Origin: Aureimonas mangrovi
GTDB taxonomy: Bacteria > Pseudomonadota > Alphaproteobacteria > Rhizobiales > Rhizobiaceae
Length of the DNA stretch: 64,000 bases
Assembly (NCBI RefSeq): GCF_014058705.1
Contig: NZ_CP059692.1
Location: forward strand, 1,679,001-1,743,000
Direction of reading: 5' to 3'
A program made the translations under genes and the position numbers. Positions 33,563 through 42,513 of this stretch are shown here, one piece after another (within the stretch, counting starts at the first letter, position 1; every line of letters begins with the position of its first letter). The notes under the pieces are model-generated. The model was not told where the DNA came from and did not search any database. It was given only the letters and a program-made list of their open reading frames with translations.

Positions 33563-33868
33563 ATGACTATGAAGACCCTTCTCATCTTGACCGCTTCGCT
33601 TGCCGCGGTTGCGCCTGCTGCTGCCGAGACGACCTACTACGGCACGTCCGAGCGCATGCCAGTCGCTCGCCAGCAGAACAATGCCGATGCCGCCGCTACG
33701 GCGCAGTCTGCTTCGAATGACGCGCGTTTGAGCGGCATGAGCGAGGTTCGTTCCTTCGGCTATCCGGGGGCGCTGACGGCGGCCGGCGCGGGCCGTTCGG
33801 ACACCGCTAACGGCTTCACCGGCACGCGCTGGCGCACCGACGACAACGCCGATGACAACATGGGCTGA
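33563..33868 (+). CDS. Small exported protein of unknown function
   Basis: A 101-residue protein with a clear signal peptide (1-21, MTMKTLLILTASLAAVAPAA then AE). The mature part of about 80 residues is hydrophilic, low in cysteine and rich in Ala, Asn, Asp, Ser and Gly, ending RWRTDDNADDNMG. I do not recognise a family. GAGG lies 8 bp before the ATG. It is followed within 75 bp by a degenerate Fe-S gene and then DoxX and a two-component system; the shared promoter repeat suggests it belongs to that regulon, perhaps as an envelope stress-responsive protein. Confidence 0.7.
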   Translation: MTMKTLLILTASLAAVAPAAAETTYYGTSERMPVARQQNNADAAATAQSASNDARLSGMSEVRSFGYPGALTAAGAGRSDTANGFTGTRWRTDDNADDNMG

Positions 33869-33941
33869 GCCTCGCCTCCAGGGGCTGCCGACGACGTCGG
33901 CGGCCTCTCCTCCCGCAGGAACACCAGACAAGGAGGTCGCC

Positions 33942-34389
33942 ATGAGCGACGGAGAAATTTTCGATCGCGGCGGGGGCGGCCTCACCTGCGGCACGGAACC
34001 GGGCACCAGCGGCGGTGCCACCATCATGACCATTCTCCCGCTGGAACTGCGCGTGACGCGCGCGCGGCCTATAGCGGGGCCCGTATCCGGGCCGATCGTC
34101 CGGACAGAATTCACGGTCAATGGCGAGACGTTCACGCTGGATGTTGATGCCCTGGTTTCACTGCTCAACCTCTTGAGTGAAAGGCTCGGCCAGACAGACA
34201 TGAGGAACGGCGATCCCCGCAGGCGCGAGGCGTGCATCATGCATCTGGACGGCCCCACGGCGGTCTCCTGCCTTGGACTCGCGGCCGAGATCGAGGGGCG
34301 CACCGTCACGACCATCGAAGCCGTCGGCCACCGGAGGCGAATTGCAGCCCGTGCAGGTCGCGTTCACCGAGCACGGTGCCCATGATGGG
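33942..34389 (+). pseudogene. Degenerate [2Fe-2S] subunit of a molybdo-hydroxylase (xanthine dehydrogenase family)
   Basis: A perfect AAGGAGG precedes the ATG at 33942. The frame to 34385 gives 147 residues. Its middle reads RTEFTVNGETFTLDVD, LLNLLSERLGQT, ACIMHLDGPTAVSCLGLA and VTTIEAVG, clearly the N-terminal plant-ferredoxin domain of PaoA/IorA/CoxS-type subunits. Yet the canonical G-C-x4-C-G-x-C is replaced by GDPRRREAC, one residue short, leaving two of four cluster ligands. At about 34326-34335 the homology moves to the +1 frame (GGELQPVQVAFTEHGA), then stops before the second cluster domain. No partner large subunits are nearby. The truncated product may still be made, because the ribosome binding site is intact, but it cannot hold a normal cluster. 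Confidence 0.7.
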
Positions 34390-34432
34390 ACGAGTGCGCA
34401 TCCTGAACCCTTCCAGCCAAGGAGTGGCCACG

Positions 34433-34846
34433 ATGAACCCTCTCGCCAGCCTCGCCCCGCAGTTGTTCAGCATCCTGCGGATCGTCACCGCCGCAACCTT
34501 CTTCACGCATGGAACGATGAAGATCTTCGCCTGGCCCGCGCCATTCCCGTACCCGATGGGGCTGATGCTCTACACGGCCGGCGTGCTCGAGGTCGTTGGC
34601 GGCCTGCTTCTGATGGCAGGGCTCTTCTCGCGCCCGACCGCCTTCCTCATGTCAGGCCTCATGGCTTTCGCCTATTTCATTGGCCATGGTTCGGAAAGTT
34701 TCTTTCCGATCCTCAACGGGGGCGAGGCCGCTTTGATGTTCTGTTTTCTGTTTCTTTACGTCGCAGCGGCCGGGCCCGGACCCTGGAGCGTCGATGCGCT
34801 CTATTCGAACGGCGAGGAGCCGGAGTCGGCACTTTCACCGCGCTGA
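34433..34846 (+). CDS. DoxX family membrane protein
   Basis: A 137-residue membrane protein with four hydrophobic helices. It shows DoxX hallmarks: LFSILRIVTAATFFTHGTMK with the conserved arginine and F-x-x-H-G, GLMLYTAGVLEVVGGLLLMAG with the conserved E-x-x-G-G, and GEAALMFCFLFLYVAAAGPG at the end. DoxX proteins are linked to redox and envelope stress, often near thiosulfate or thiol metabolism. The ATG at 34433 has AAGGAG 9 bp upstream. Its neighbours are the decayed Fe-S gene and the two-component system. Confidence 0.88.
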   Translation: MNPLASLAPQLFSILRIVTAATFFTHGTMKIFAWPAPFPYPMGLMLYTAGVLEVVGGLLLMAGLFSRPTAFLMSGLMAFAYFIGHGSESFFPILNGGEAALMFCFLFLYVAAAGPGPWSVDALYSNGEEPESALSPR

Positions 34847-34860
34847 AGGATGAGTTCGAA

Positions 34861-34880
34861 CGTACAATTTGTTACATTTT
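34861..34880 (+). promoter_or_regulatory. Tandem TACAATTT/TACATTTT repeat upstream of the response-regulator gene
   Basis: TACAATTT at 34863-34870 and TACATTTT at 34873-34880 repeat with a 10-bp period, 55 bp before the response-regulator start. The preceding CG and the core match CGTACAATTT at 33449-33458. This is the arrangement expected for autoregulation by an OmpR-family regulator. Confidence 0.5.
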
Positions 34881-34935
34881 TGCGCGTGGAAGGCGTGGGG
34901 CGCTGGCGTAGGATCGCAAGAAAAGGAACGAGCCG

Positions 34936-35655
34936 ATGCCGGACGCAGCGCATGTCGTGGTGGTCGACGATCACAGCGAGATCCGAGATCTCGTTCGACA
35001 ATATCTCGAACAGCAGGGCTATCGTATCAGCGTGGCCAAGGATGGCGCCGAACTGAAGCGCATTCTCGAGCGCAAGGCGGTCGATCTGATCGTTCTCGAT
35101 ATCATGATGCCGGGAGAGGACGGGATTACGCTCTGCCGACAGATTCGGGCGGCTTCCGAGACGCCGATCATCTTCCTGACCGCCATGTCGGAGGATGCCG
35201 ACCGGATCGTCGGGCTGGAGCTGGGGGCCGATGATTATTTGGTCAAACCCTTCAACCCACGCGAGCTTCTGGCGCGCATTCGCGCCGTGCTGCGCCGCTC
35301 CTCGGCAACGCCGAGCGTTCAAGCCGCGCAGCGCAGCAAGACGGTTCGCATCGGCCAATGGCGGGTGAACATGAGCCAGCAGGAACTGTCCGGCGAGAAC
35401 GGCATCGGCGTGCCTCTCAGCACCGCGGAATTCCGGCTGCTGAAGGTGCTGATCGAGCGGCCCGGCTCGGTGTTGAGCCGGGAGCAGCTCCTCGACCTGA
35501 CCGTCGGCCGCACGGCCGACATCTTCGACCGCAGCATCGATAATCAGATATCGCGGCTGCGCAAGAAGATCGAGGAAGACCCGAAGAACCCCTCGATCAT
35601 CAAGACCCATTGGGGCGGCGGCTATAGTCTCTGCGCGGAAGTGAGCTTCGAATAA
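34936..35655 (+). CDS. OmpR-family two-component response regulator
   Basis: A 239-residue regulator: receiver domain (5-120) with the acidic pair D11/D12, phosphoacceptor Asp55 in LIVLDIMMPGEDG, Thr82 and Lys104, and a C-terminal winged helix (about 140-235) with LSTAEFRLLKVLIERPGSVL, SREQLLDLTVGR and RSIDNQISRLRKKIEEDP. It starts at ATG with AGGAA upstream and overlaps the kinase gene by one base (TAATG). It probably binds the 10-bp-period repeats at 33443 and 34863. The signal is unknown; a role in envelope or osmotic response is suggested by the OmpR/EnvZ likeness and the DoxX neighbour. Confidence 0.94.
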   Translation: MPDAAHVVVVDDHSEIRDLVRQYLEQQGYRISVAKDGAELKRILERKAVDLIVLDIMMPGEDGITLCRQIRAASETPIIFLTAMSEDADRIVGLELGADDYLVKPFNPRELLARIRAVLRRSSATPSVQAAQRSKTVRIGQWRVNMSQQELSGENGIGVPLSTAEFRLLKVLIERPGSVLSREQLLDLTVGRTADIFDRSIDNQISRLRKKIEEDPKNPSIIKTHWGGGYSLCAEVSFE

Positions 35656-37166
35656 TGAGCCTTTGGAAGCGCAGCCTCGCGACTCAACTCGTCGCCTTCC
35701 TGCTGACGGCGCTCGTCGTCTCGCAGGGGTTGACTTTTCTCATCTACTGGCAGGACCATTCCAAGGCGCTGGACGACGCGGCCAAGAGCGAGTTCTTCAG
35801 TCGGGCGCGCACGATGACGCTTCTGATGGAGACGATGCCGGCCCCGTTCCGCGAGCAGGCGCTGCTGGCAAGCGAGACGCGCGATTCGCGATTCTGGGTG
35901 ACGCGGGAGGACACGCGCGACCCGGCAGCTTGGCGCCAGAGCGCGGTTCAGCAGTTCTCCCGCCCGCTCGAAAATTTCGTGGATCTGGGCCAGTTCTACA
36001 ACGGTGGCCCCGCCGCGCAGCAATTGCCGGACGCACAGGCGGTCGCGGCCAAGAATGTCGGGGAGGGCTGGGAGGTGCCGTTCCAGAGCCTTTGGGCGTT
36101 GCCGCAGCCGGTGCGCTACGCCTATTTCGAGGGCACGCGCGGCTACGGTTTCGTCATCCGCCTCGACGACGGAAGCTGGCTGAACGCCGCCTTCTACTTC
36201 CGCGAACCAGGCGGCTGGTGGACCTCGACCTCACTTGCTTCACTGGGACTGACGGCCTTGGTGCTGGCGCTCATCGCCGTCCTCTCGGCCAACCACATTG
36301 CCCGCCCGCTGCGGCATCTGGCGCGTTCGGCGGAGGCGCTCGGCCGTGGGGAGAACCTGCCGCCGCTCGTCGAAGAGGGGCCGACCGAGGTCCGGCGTAC
36401 GGCCGAAGCCTTCAACCTGATGCGGGACCGGCTGCAGCGTTTCGTGCAGGATCGCACCAAGATGCTGGCGGCGATCGGCCATGACCTTCGCACGCCGCTG
36501 ACGACGCTGCGCCTGCGCGCCGAGTTCGTCGAGGACCGCGAAGTCCAGAGTCGGATGCTCTCCACCATCGACGAGATGCGTGGGATGACAGAGGCTGCCA
36601 TCGCATTCGCACGCGGCGAAACGGCGGACGAGCCCACGCGGGAAATCCAGCTCGACGCGCTCGTCGCCAGTGTCTGCGACGATCTTCAGGACCTTGGCTA
36701 CCCGGTTTCATGCGTCGAGGTCGCCGCCGTCAGCCATCGCTGCCGTCCCGACAGCCTGCGACGGGCGCTGAGGAACATCGTCGAGAACGCCGTGCGCTAC
36801 GGAGGCGAGGCGCGAGTCCGACTGCGGCACACGCCGAGCTTTGTCGAGATCGTCGTGGAGGATAGCGGGCCGGGGATTCCCGAAGCGATGCAGGAGATGG
36901 TCTTCGCGCCCTTTTTCCGCCTCGAAAGCTCGCGCAACCGCGATACCGGCGGCATCGGGCTCGGACTTTCCATCGCGCGTTCGGCGGCGCGCCGGCACGG
37001 AGGAGATATCGCCTTCGTGAACGGGGCGGGCGGCATGCAGGCGATCATTTCGCTGCCTCGCCAGGCCGAGGCCGCCAGACCTGTGCCGCGCTCGCGCCTG
37101 TTTGACCGGCGGAGTGAGGCGCCGGCGGCCCTCGTCCGTCCGGCGCTATCGCGCCGACTGAACTGA
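35655..37166 (+). CDS. EnvZ-like sensor histidine kinase
   Basis: A 503-residue membrane kinase. Two membrane helices (about 12-32 and 193-212) enclose a periplasmic sensor of about 160 residues rich in aromatic residues, with no named fold that I recognise. A HAMP linker (about 213-265) leads to the H-box MLAAIGHDLRTPLTTLRLRA with phospho-acceptor His276, N-box RRALRNIVENAVRYGG, and G1/G2 boxes VEDSGPGIP and TGGIGLGLSIARS. The tail after 460 is proline/arginine-rich. It is coupled to the response regulator gene and certainly its partner. Confidence 0.94.
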   Translation: MSLWKRSLATQLVAFLLTALVVSQGLTFLIYWQDHSKALDDAAKSEFFSRARTMTLLMETMPAPFREQALLASETRDSRFWVTREDTRDPAAWRQSAVQQFSRPLENFVDLGQFYNGGPAAQQLPDAQAVAAKNVGEGWEVPFQSLWALPQPVRYAYFEGTRGYGFVIRLDDGSWLNAAFYFREPGGWWTSTSLASLGLTALVLALIAVLSANHIARPLRHLARSAEALGRGENLPPLVEEGPTEVRRTAEAFNLMRDRLQRFVQDRTKMLAAIGHDLRTPLTTLRLRAEFVEDREVQSRMLSTIDEMRGMTEAAIAFARGETADEPTREIQLDALVASVCDDLQDLGYPVSCVEVAAVSHRCRPDSLRRALRNIVENAVRYGGEARVRLRHTPSFVEIVVEDSGPGIPEAMQEMVFAPFFRLESSRNRDTGGIGLGLSIARSAARRHGGDIAFVNGAGGMQAIISLPRQAEAARPVPRSRLFDRRSEAPAALVRPALSRRLN

Positions 37167-37218
37167 GGTCGCACTTGCGCGTCCGGGGCACGACCTCGGT
37201 CGATGCGCTGTATGCGGC

Positions 37219-38463
<1,245 letters not shown>

Positions 38464-38724
38464 GGGAGTTTTCCGTCGTTTTCCTGCGTGGCCCATTTTT
38501 CGGTGAAATGCGCTGTGCGCGCAAGGACGCCGTAAGGGAGCGGTGGCCTCCGGTTGACGCAGACATCGCGCCCTGCCAGCGTATCGCGAACCCACGAAGT
38601 GATCGCTTTCAGGGATCGTGCGCTGGCAATGGTGGAGAGCCATGAGATCCAGTGCGTCGCATAGGCCCGGTCTCGTCCACGGAATGCCGCCGGAAGCGGC
38701 TCACCGGATCCCGCCCGTCAACGC

Positions 38725-39321
38725 TTATTGGCCGCCGTACCGGTTGTCGCGCAGTGCCCGCCGCAGCCGCTGGCTCGCCTCGCGGCCCTCGCGGGTGTCG
38801 AAGGCGTTCTGCGCCGCCTCGTGCTTTCGCAGGTATTCGCGCGTTGCCGCATTCACGGCACGCTCCATCGCCGCGCAGTTGCGTCGCGGCTTCAGAACGC
38901 GCAGACCGCTTTCCATCCGTGCCAACCATTCCTTGGCGATCTCGGCGTGTTCCTGCTCGTGGCGGCGAATGTCGCGCTCGAGCGTACGCCAGATCAACGC
39001 CGTCTCGGCGCTGGCGCGGAACCGCGAACGCCAGCGCGGCAGCGTCATCTCAAGGTCGAGCGAGAGATGCGTCTCATCGACCTTGCACCAGCCATCGCCC
39101 GCCTCGTAGGTGACGTGACCGTCGAAGCGCACGCTCGTGGCGCCGGGATGGCGCGAGGCGCCGCCGATCGATGGCCCGCGCTCCTGCAACTGGCGATCCA
39201 ACTCTTCCAAGGTCGAGCCCTGCACCATGAAGTAGGTCGTGCGCTCGCGTATCTCGGTGGCCGAGGCGGGCAGGGCGCAGGCGAGCGCTGCGAGGACTGC
39301 TGTCACGGCAAGACGCGGCAT
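38725..39321 (-). CDS. DUF922 family secreted protein with HExxH motif
   Basis: A 198-residue exported protein with a signal peptide (about 1-20). The central part TTYFMVQGSTLEELDRQLQE and GWCKVDETHLSLDLEMTLPRW are typical of DUF922, whose members are predicted secreted zinc-dependent proteases. The metal motif is HEQEH at 121-125, followed by a long basic helix. Protease activity has not been inferred from more than the motif. GGAAGGAA lies before the ATG at 39321. Confidence 0.82.
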   Translation of the reverse strand: MPRLAVTAVLAALACALPASATEIRERTTYFMVQGSTLEELDRQLQERGPSIGGASRHPGATSVRFDGHVTYEAGDGWCKVDETHLSLDLEMTLPRWRSRFRASAETALIWRTLERDIRRHEQEHAEIAKEWLARMESGLRVLKPRRNCAAMERAVNAATREYLRKHEAAQNAFDTREGREASQRLRRALRDNRYGGQ

Positions 39322-39451
39322 CGACTTCCTTCCGTCTAGCGCTTGCAAGATCGTGACGAGACGCTATCGGGTTGGTTTCGCAAGAGATAGCCCTGGACGG
39401 TCAAAGCCTGAGCAATCTTTGGCGCTCGGCATCACGAACGCGGCATTCATC

Positions 39452-40318
39452 ATGCACATTCAATCGTTTCCTACGCGCATCTGGCGCCTTGCACATGGCC
39501 GCAGTCTCGAACTCGGCACGAGGACCGCCGTCATGGGTATCTTGAACGTGACGCCCGACAGCTTTTCGGATGGTGGCGCCTATGCCGGCTCGATCGAGGC
39601 GGCGGTCGCGCGTGCCGAAGCCATGATGGCGCAAGGGGCGGACATCATCGACATCGGCGGGGAATCGACACGCCCCGGCGCGGTCGCCGTGAGCGCGGCC
39701 GAGGAGCAGCGCCGTGTCCTGCCGGTGATCGAGGCACTGGCCAGTATGAAAGACGTGCTGATCTCGGTGGACACCTACCGCGCGGAAACAGCGAACCTCG
39801 CGATCCGGGCCGGCGCCCATATCGTCAACGATGTCTGGGGTGCGCAGAGGGAGCCGGATATCGCGAGAGTCGCGGCGGAAACGGGCGCCGGTCTGTGTCT
39901 GATGCACACGGGCCGCGAGCGTGAGAAGCAGGCGGACGTCATCAAGGATCAACTCGCTTTTCTGCGGCACTCCCTAGCGATCGTGGCGGAAGCCGGCGTG
40001 ATGGCGGAGGCGATCGTTCTGGATCCGGGTTTCGGCTTCGCCAAGGATGTGAGCGAGAACGTGGAACTGATGGTCCGCCTGCCTGAACTTCTGGCTCTTG
40101 GCCATCCGCTTCTGGTCGGCACGTCCCGCAAGCGTTTCCTGCGCGCGCTCGCAGGTCGCGAGGATCTGTGGCTCGACATTGCGACGGCGACAACGAGCGC
40201 CCTCTTACGTGAGCGAGGCGCCTCCATCGTGCGGGTTCACGACGTCGCGGCCAGCCGCGAGGCCTTGTCGGTCATCGATGCGATGCTAAGCGCCCGCGAT
40301 GGAGGGCAGCCGGCGTGA
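39452..40318 (+). CDS. folP: Dihydropteroate synthase
   Basis: A 288-residue TIM-barrel enzyme joining p-aminobenzoate to hydroxymethyl-dihydropterin diphosphate in folate synthesis, the sulfonamide target. It contains VMGILNVTPDSFSDGG, the pterin-site GADIIDIGGESTRPGA, VDTYRAETANLAIRAGA and IVNDVWG, with the basic VGTSRKRFL of the phosphate-binding site. The ATG at 39452 gives a short N-terminal extension; the frame is open further upstream but without support. It overlaps folK by 4 bp (GTGA). Confidence 0.95.
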   Translation: MHIQSFPTRIWRLAHGRSLELGTRTAVMGILNVTPDSFSDGGAYAGSIEAAVARAEAMMAQGADIIDIGGESTRPGAVAVSAAEEQRRVLPVIEALASMKDVLISVDTYRAETANLAIRAGAHIVNDVWGAQREPDIARVAAETGAGLCLMHTGREREKQADVIKDQLAFLRHSLAIVAEAGVMAEAIVLDPGFGFAKDVSENVELMVRLPELLALGHPLLVGTSRKRFLRALAGREDLWLDIATATTSALLRERGASIVRVHDVAASREALSVIDAMLSARDGGQPA

Positions 40319-40815
40319 CGACCGGCTATCTCGGCCTCGGCGGCAATATTGGCGATCCGGCCGCGACGATGGCCAAGGCGCTGCGGGCGCTCTCGCGCGA
40401 CGGTGCGATCCAGATCGCGGCCGTCTCGCGGCTCTACCGAACTCCGCCTTGGGGGAAGCTCGACCAGCCGGCATTCCTGAACGCCTGTGCGCGCATCGAG
40501 ACCGACCTTTCGCCCGAACCGCTGCTGGAGCGCTGCCTCGCGACCGAACATGCGCTCAAGCGCGAGCGGATCGAGCGCTGGGGGCCACGCACGATCGATA
40601 TCGACATCCTGCTTCTGGGGACAGCGCGCTTTTCGTCCGCACGGCTCACGCTCCCCCACCCGCGGATCACCGAGCGTGCCTTCGTGCTCATCCCTCTGGC
40701 CGAGATCGCGCCCGATCTCGTCGTGGAACGATGGCCGCTCCCGGTCTGGCTAGAGGGGCTCGATACGGCAGGGATCGTGCCGCTCGATGGCGACGCCGGC
40801 TGGTGGAAGGATTGA
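40315..40815 (+). CDS. folK: HPPK, 6-hydroxymethyl-7,8-dihydropterin pyrophosphokinase
   Basis: A 166-residue enzyme that activates the pterin for FolP. The N-terminal GYLGLGGNIGDPAATMAKAL, the aromatic SRLYRTPPWGKLDQPAFLNAC (split here) and the catalytic RWGPRTIDIDILLLG with LTLPHPRITERAFVLIPL are all present. It starts at GTG overlapping the folP stop. folB, which lies between folP and folK in most rhizobia, is missing here, so dihydroneopterin aldolase must be encoded elsewhere. Confidence 0.95.
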   Translation: MTTGYLGLGGNIGDPAATMAKALRALSRDGAIQIAAVSRLYRTPPWGKLDQPAFLNACARIETDLSPEPLLERCLATEHALKRERIERWGPRTIDIDILLLGTARFSSARLTLPHPRITERAFVLIPLAEIAPDLVVERWPLPVWLEGLDTAGIVPLDGDAGWWKD

Positions 40816-40826
40816 GGCCTCCGGCT

Positions 40827-41357
40827 TCAGTTCTCGAGCGCCGTCTGGCGCACGGCCGCGCCCTCGCGCTTGAGGTTCATGCCGATCACCGGGACGAGCT
40901 CTGAACCGACCTGAACCGATACGGTGACAGCGAGCTGATCCCTTTCGGCGAAACGCGCCACCATCGCCCCGTTGAGTTGCTTGCGGTCGAGCGCGAAGAC
41001 CATGCGGTCACCTTCGAGTGCGCCCGAGGTTACGTCGAGGCCGGCGCCGCTCGCACCGTCTAGGAAGGCGCCGACGAGTCGGCCGTCCTGGCGGGTGATC
41101 TTCGCCGTCATGCGCTGGCCGAACAGGCCGACGCGGCACGAGCCGTCAAGCGACATGCCGACCATCTCGGTCGGCCCGCCCGAAAGGTCGCAGACGAATT
41201 TGGTGCCTTTATACTTTCCGGCGACGATTTCCCCCGGCCCGACCCATCGCCCGGCAACGCTCTGGAAGAAGGCGGCCTCGGGATCGGCGGCGGCTGGCGC
41301 AGCGGCGCCGAGATAGAGAGCGGAAGCTGCGGCGAGGGCGGCGACTGAGCGGATCAT
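40827..41357 (-). CDS. Exported protein of unknown function
   Basis: A 176-residue protein with a signal peptide (1-24, ending PAAA before DPEA). The mature part starts FFQSVAGRWVGPGEIVAGKYKG, goes through FVCDLSGG and MSLDGSCRVGLFGQRM (two cysteines, likely a disulfide) and ends with alternating short strands, as in a lipocalin-like beta barrel. I do not know its role. It converges with folK at a 11-bp gap and is 55 bp downstream of the ycjF-like gene on the same strand. Confidence 0.75.
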   Translation of the reverse strand: MIRSVAALAAASALYLGAAAPAAADPEAAFFQSVAGRWVGPGEIVAGKYKGTKFVCDLSGGPTEMVGMSLDGSCRVGLFGQRMTAKITRQDGRLVGAFLDGASGAGLDVTSGALEGDRMVFALDRKQLNGAMVARFAERDQLAVTVSVQVGSELVPVIGMNLKREGAAVRQTALEN

Positions 41358-41412
41358 GGACGAGCTTTCCGATCGGGGAGGCGAGGGGCCGAGCCGCCCG
41401 CCGACCAACACA

Positions 41413-42513
41413 CTATCGCTCGTGAGGGTTAACCGATTCTTGCGATGGTGCGCGGGCGGCCTTGCCACCATCTCCCTGCGACGCTGCCAAGCGCGTGAGA
41501 TCGCTCACGAAATCTCCCGCGGTCGGGCGCTTGACCGCAAGGAACGGCATCGGTCGGCACAGGTCCATCGCCGCGATGCCGACGCGCGCTGTCAGGAGGC
41601 CATTGACCACGCCTTCGCCGAGTTTGGCGGACAGGCGCGAGGCAAGGCCGTGGCCGATGACCTGCTGCACGAGACCGTCGCCGATCGCGATCGAGCCGGT
41701 GACGGCGAGGTGCGCCAGAACGTCGCGCGTCAGCCGGATGAGGCCCACGGTGCCAGGTCTTGCGCCGTAGAGTTCCGAGATGCGTCGGATGAGCCGCACG
41801 GTCTCGAACAGAACGAAAATCAGATCCACCGCGGCGCGCGGGCTCAGTGCCGTCACGAGCGAGACGCGCTTGGCGGAAGCGAGCACCAACGCGCGGCCCT
41901 TCGCATCGAGCGGCAGAAGGAGGTCACGTTCGGCGACGACCATCCTGTCGCGACCGTCCATCACGTCGTCCTTGAGCGCGTCGAACGCTTTCAGGCGCGC
42001 GTCGAGCTCGGGCTTGCCTGCGAGGATCGACCGCAAACCGGCGATGGCCGCTGCGGCTTTCTCGTCGCTGTTGGTTTCGAAAGCCTCGGCGCTCGCCCGT
42101 CTTTCGGCCTCCACCGCGCGCAGGCGAAACAGCGCCAGCATTTCGCGCCCGACCAGCCCGAGGACGCTGATGACGAGCAGGACGGTGGCGGCGAGCGCCA
42201 CCCAGCCCAGCCATTCCGCACGCTGGAAGAGGTCGCGGATGAGGCTGTCGATCGCAAGGCCGATGCCGAGCGAGACGAGGGCACCGGCCGCTGCCATGAA
42301 GATGCCGCCGAAGGTCCAGCCACGCCGCTTCGGCCTGCGGCGCGCTGGTGCGGCGTCGAGCTCTTCCAACGCCTCGCGCTCCAGCGCGTCGTCTGGCTCG
42401 ATGGCGACGCGTTCCAGTTCGCCGATGGCACGCGGTGCGCGCGAGAGTGGGGGGGCGGCTGCCGCAGGCTGGGCGCTGGGGAAAGCGCGTGGGGCTCTCG
42501 GCTCGTCGCTCAT
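41413..42513 (-). CDS. YcjF/TIGR01620-family membrane protein
   Basis: A 366-residue protein: a proline/alanine-rich and acidic cytoplasmic N-terminal region (1-65), two membrane helices (about 70-90 and 100-122), and a C-terminal DUF697-type domain with SPRAAVDLIFVLFETVRLIRRI and LLTARVGIAAMDLCRPMPF. It overlaps ycjX by 4 bp. YcjX and YcjF form a conserved pair (part of the phage-shock region in enterobacteria) thought to sense or reinforce the inner membrane. The function is still unclear. Confidence 0.87.
   Translation of the reverse strand: MSDEPRAPRAFPSAQPAAAAPPLSRAPRAIGELERVAIEPDDALEREALEELDAAPARRRPKRRGWTFGGIFMAAAGALVSLGIGLAIDSLIRDLFQRAEWLGWVALAATVLLVISVLGLVGREMLALFRLRAVEAERRASAEAFETNSDEKAAAAIAGLRSILAGKPELDARLKAFDALKDDVMDGRDRMVVAERDLLLPLDAKGRALVLASAKRVSLVTALSPRAAVDLIFVLFETVRLIRRISELYGARPGTVGLIRLTRDVLAHLAVTGSIAIGDGLVQQVIGHGLASRLSAKLGEGVVNGLLTARVGIAAMDLCRPMPFLAVKRPTAGDFVSDLTRLAASQGDGGKAARAPSQESVNPHER

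Noticed and set aside
37165-37197. GAGGTCG and CGACCTC inverted repeat between the kinase and gcdH genes
   Set aside because: A 7-bp stem with a 19-base loop and no T run is too weak for a terminator.
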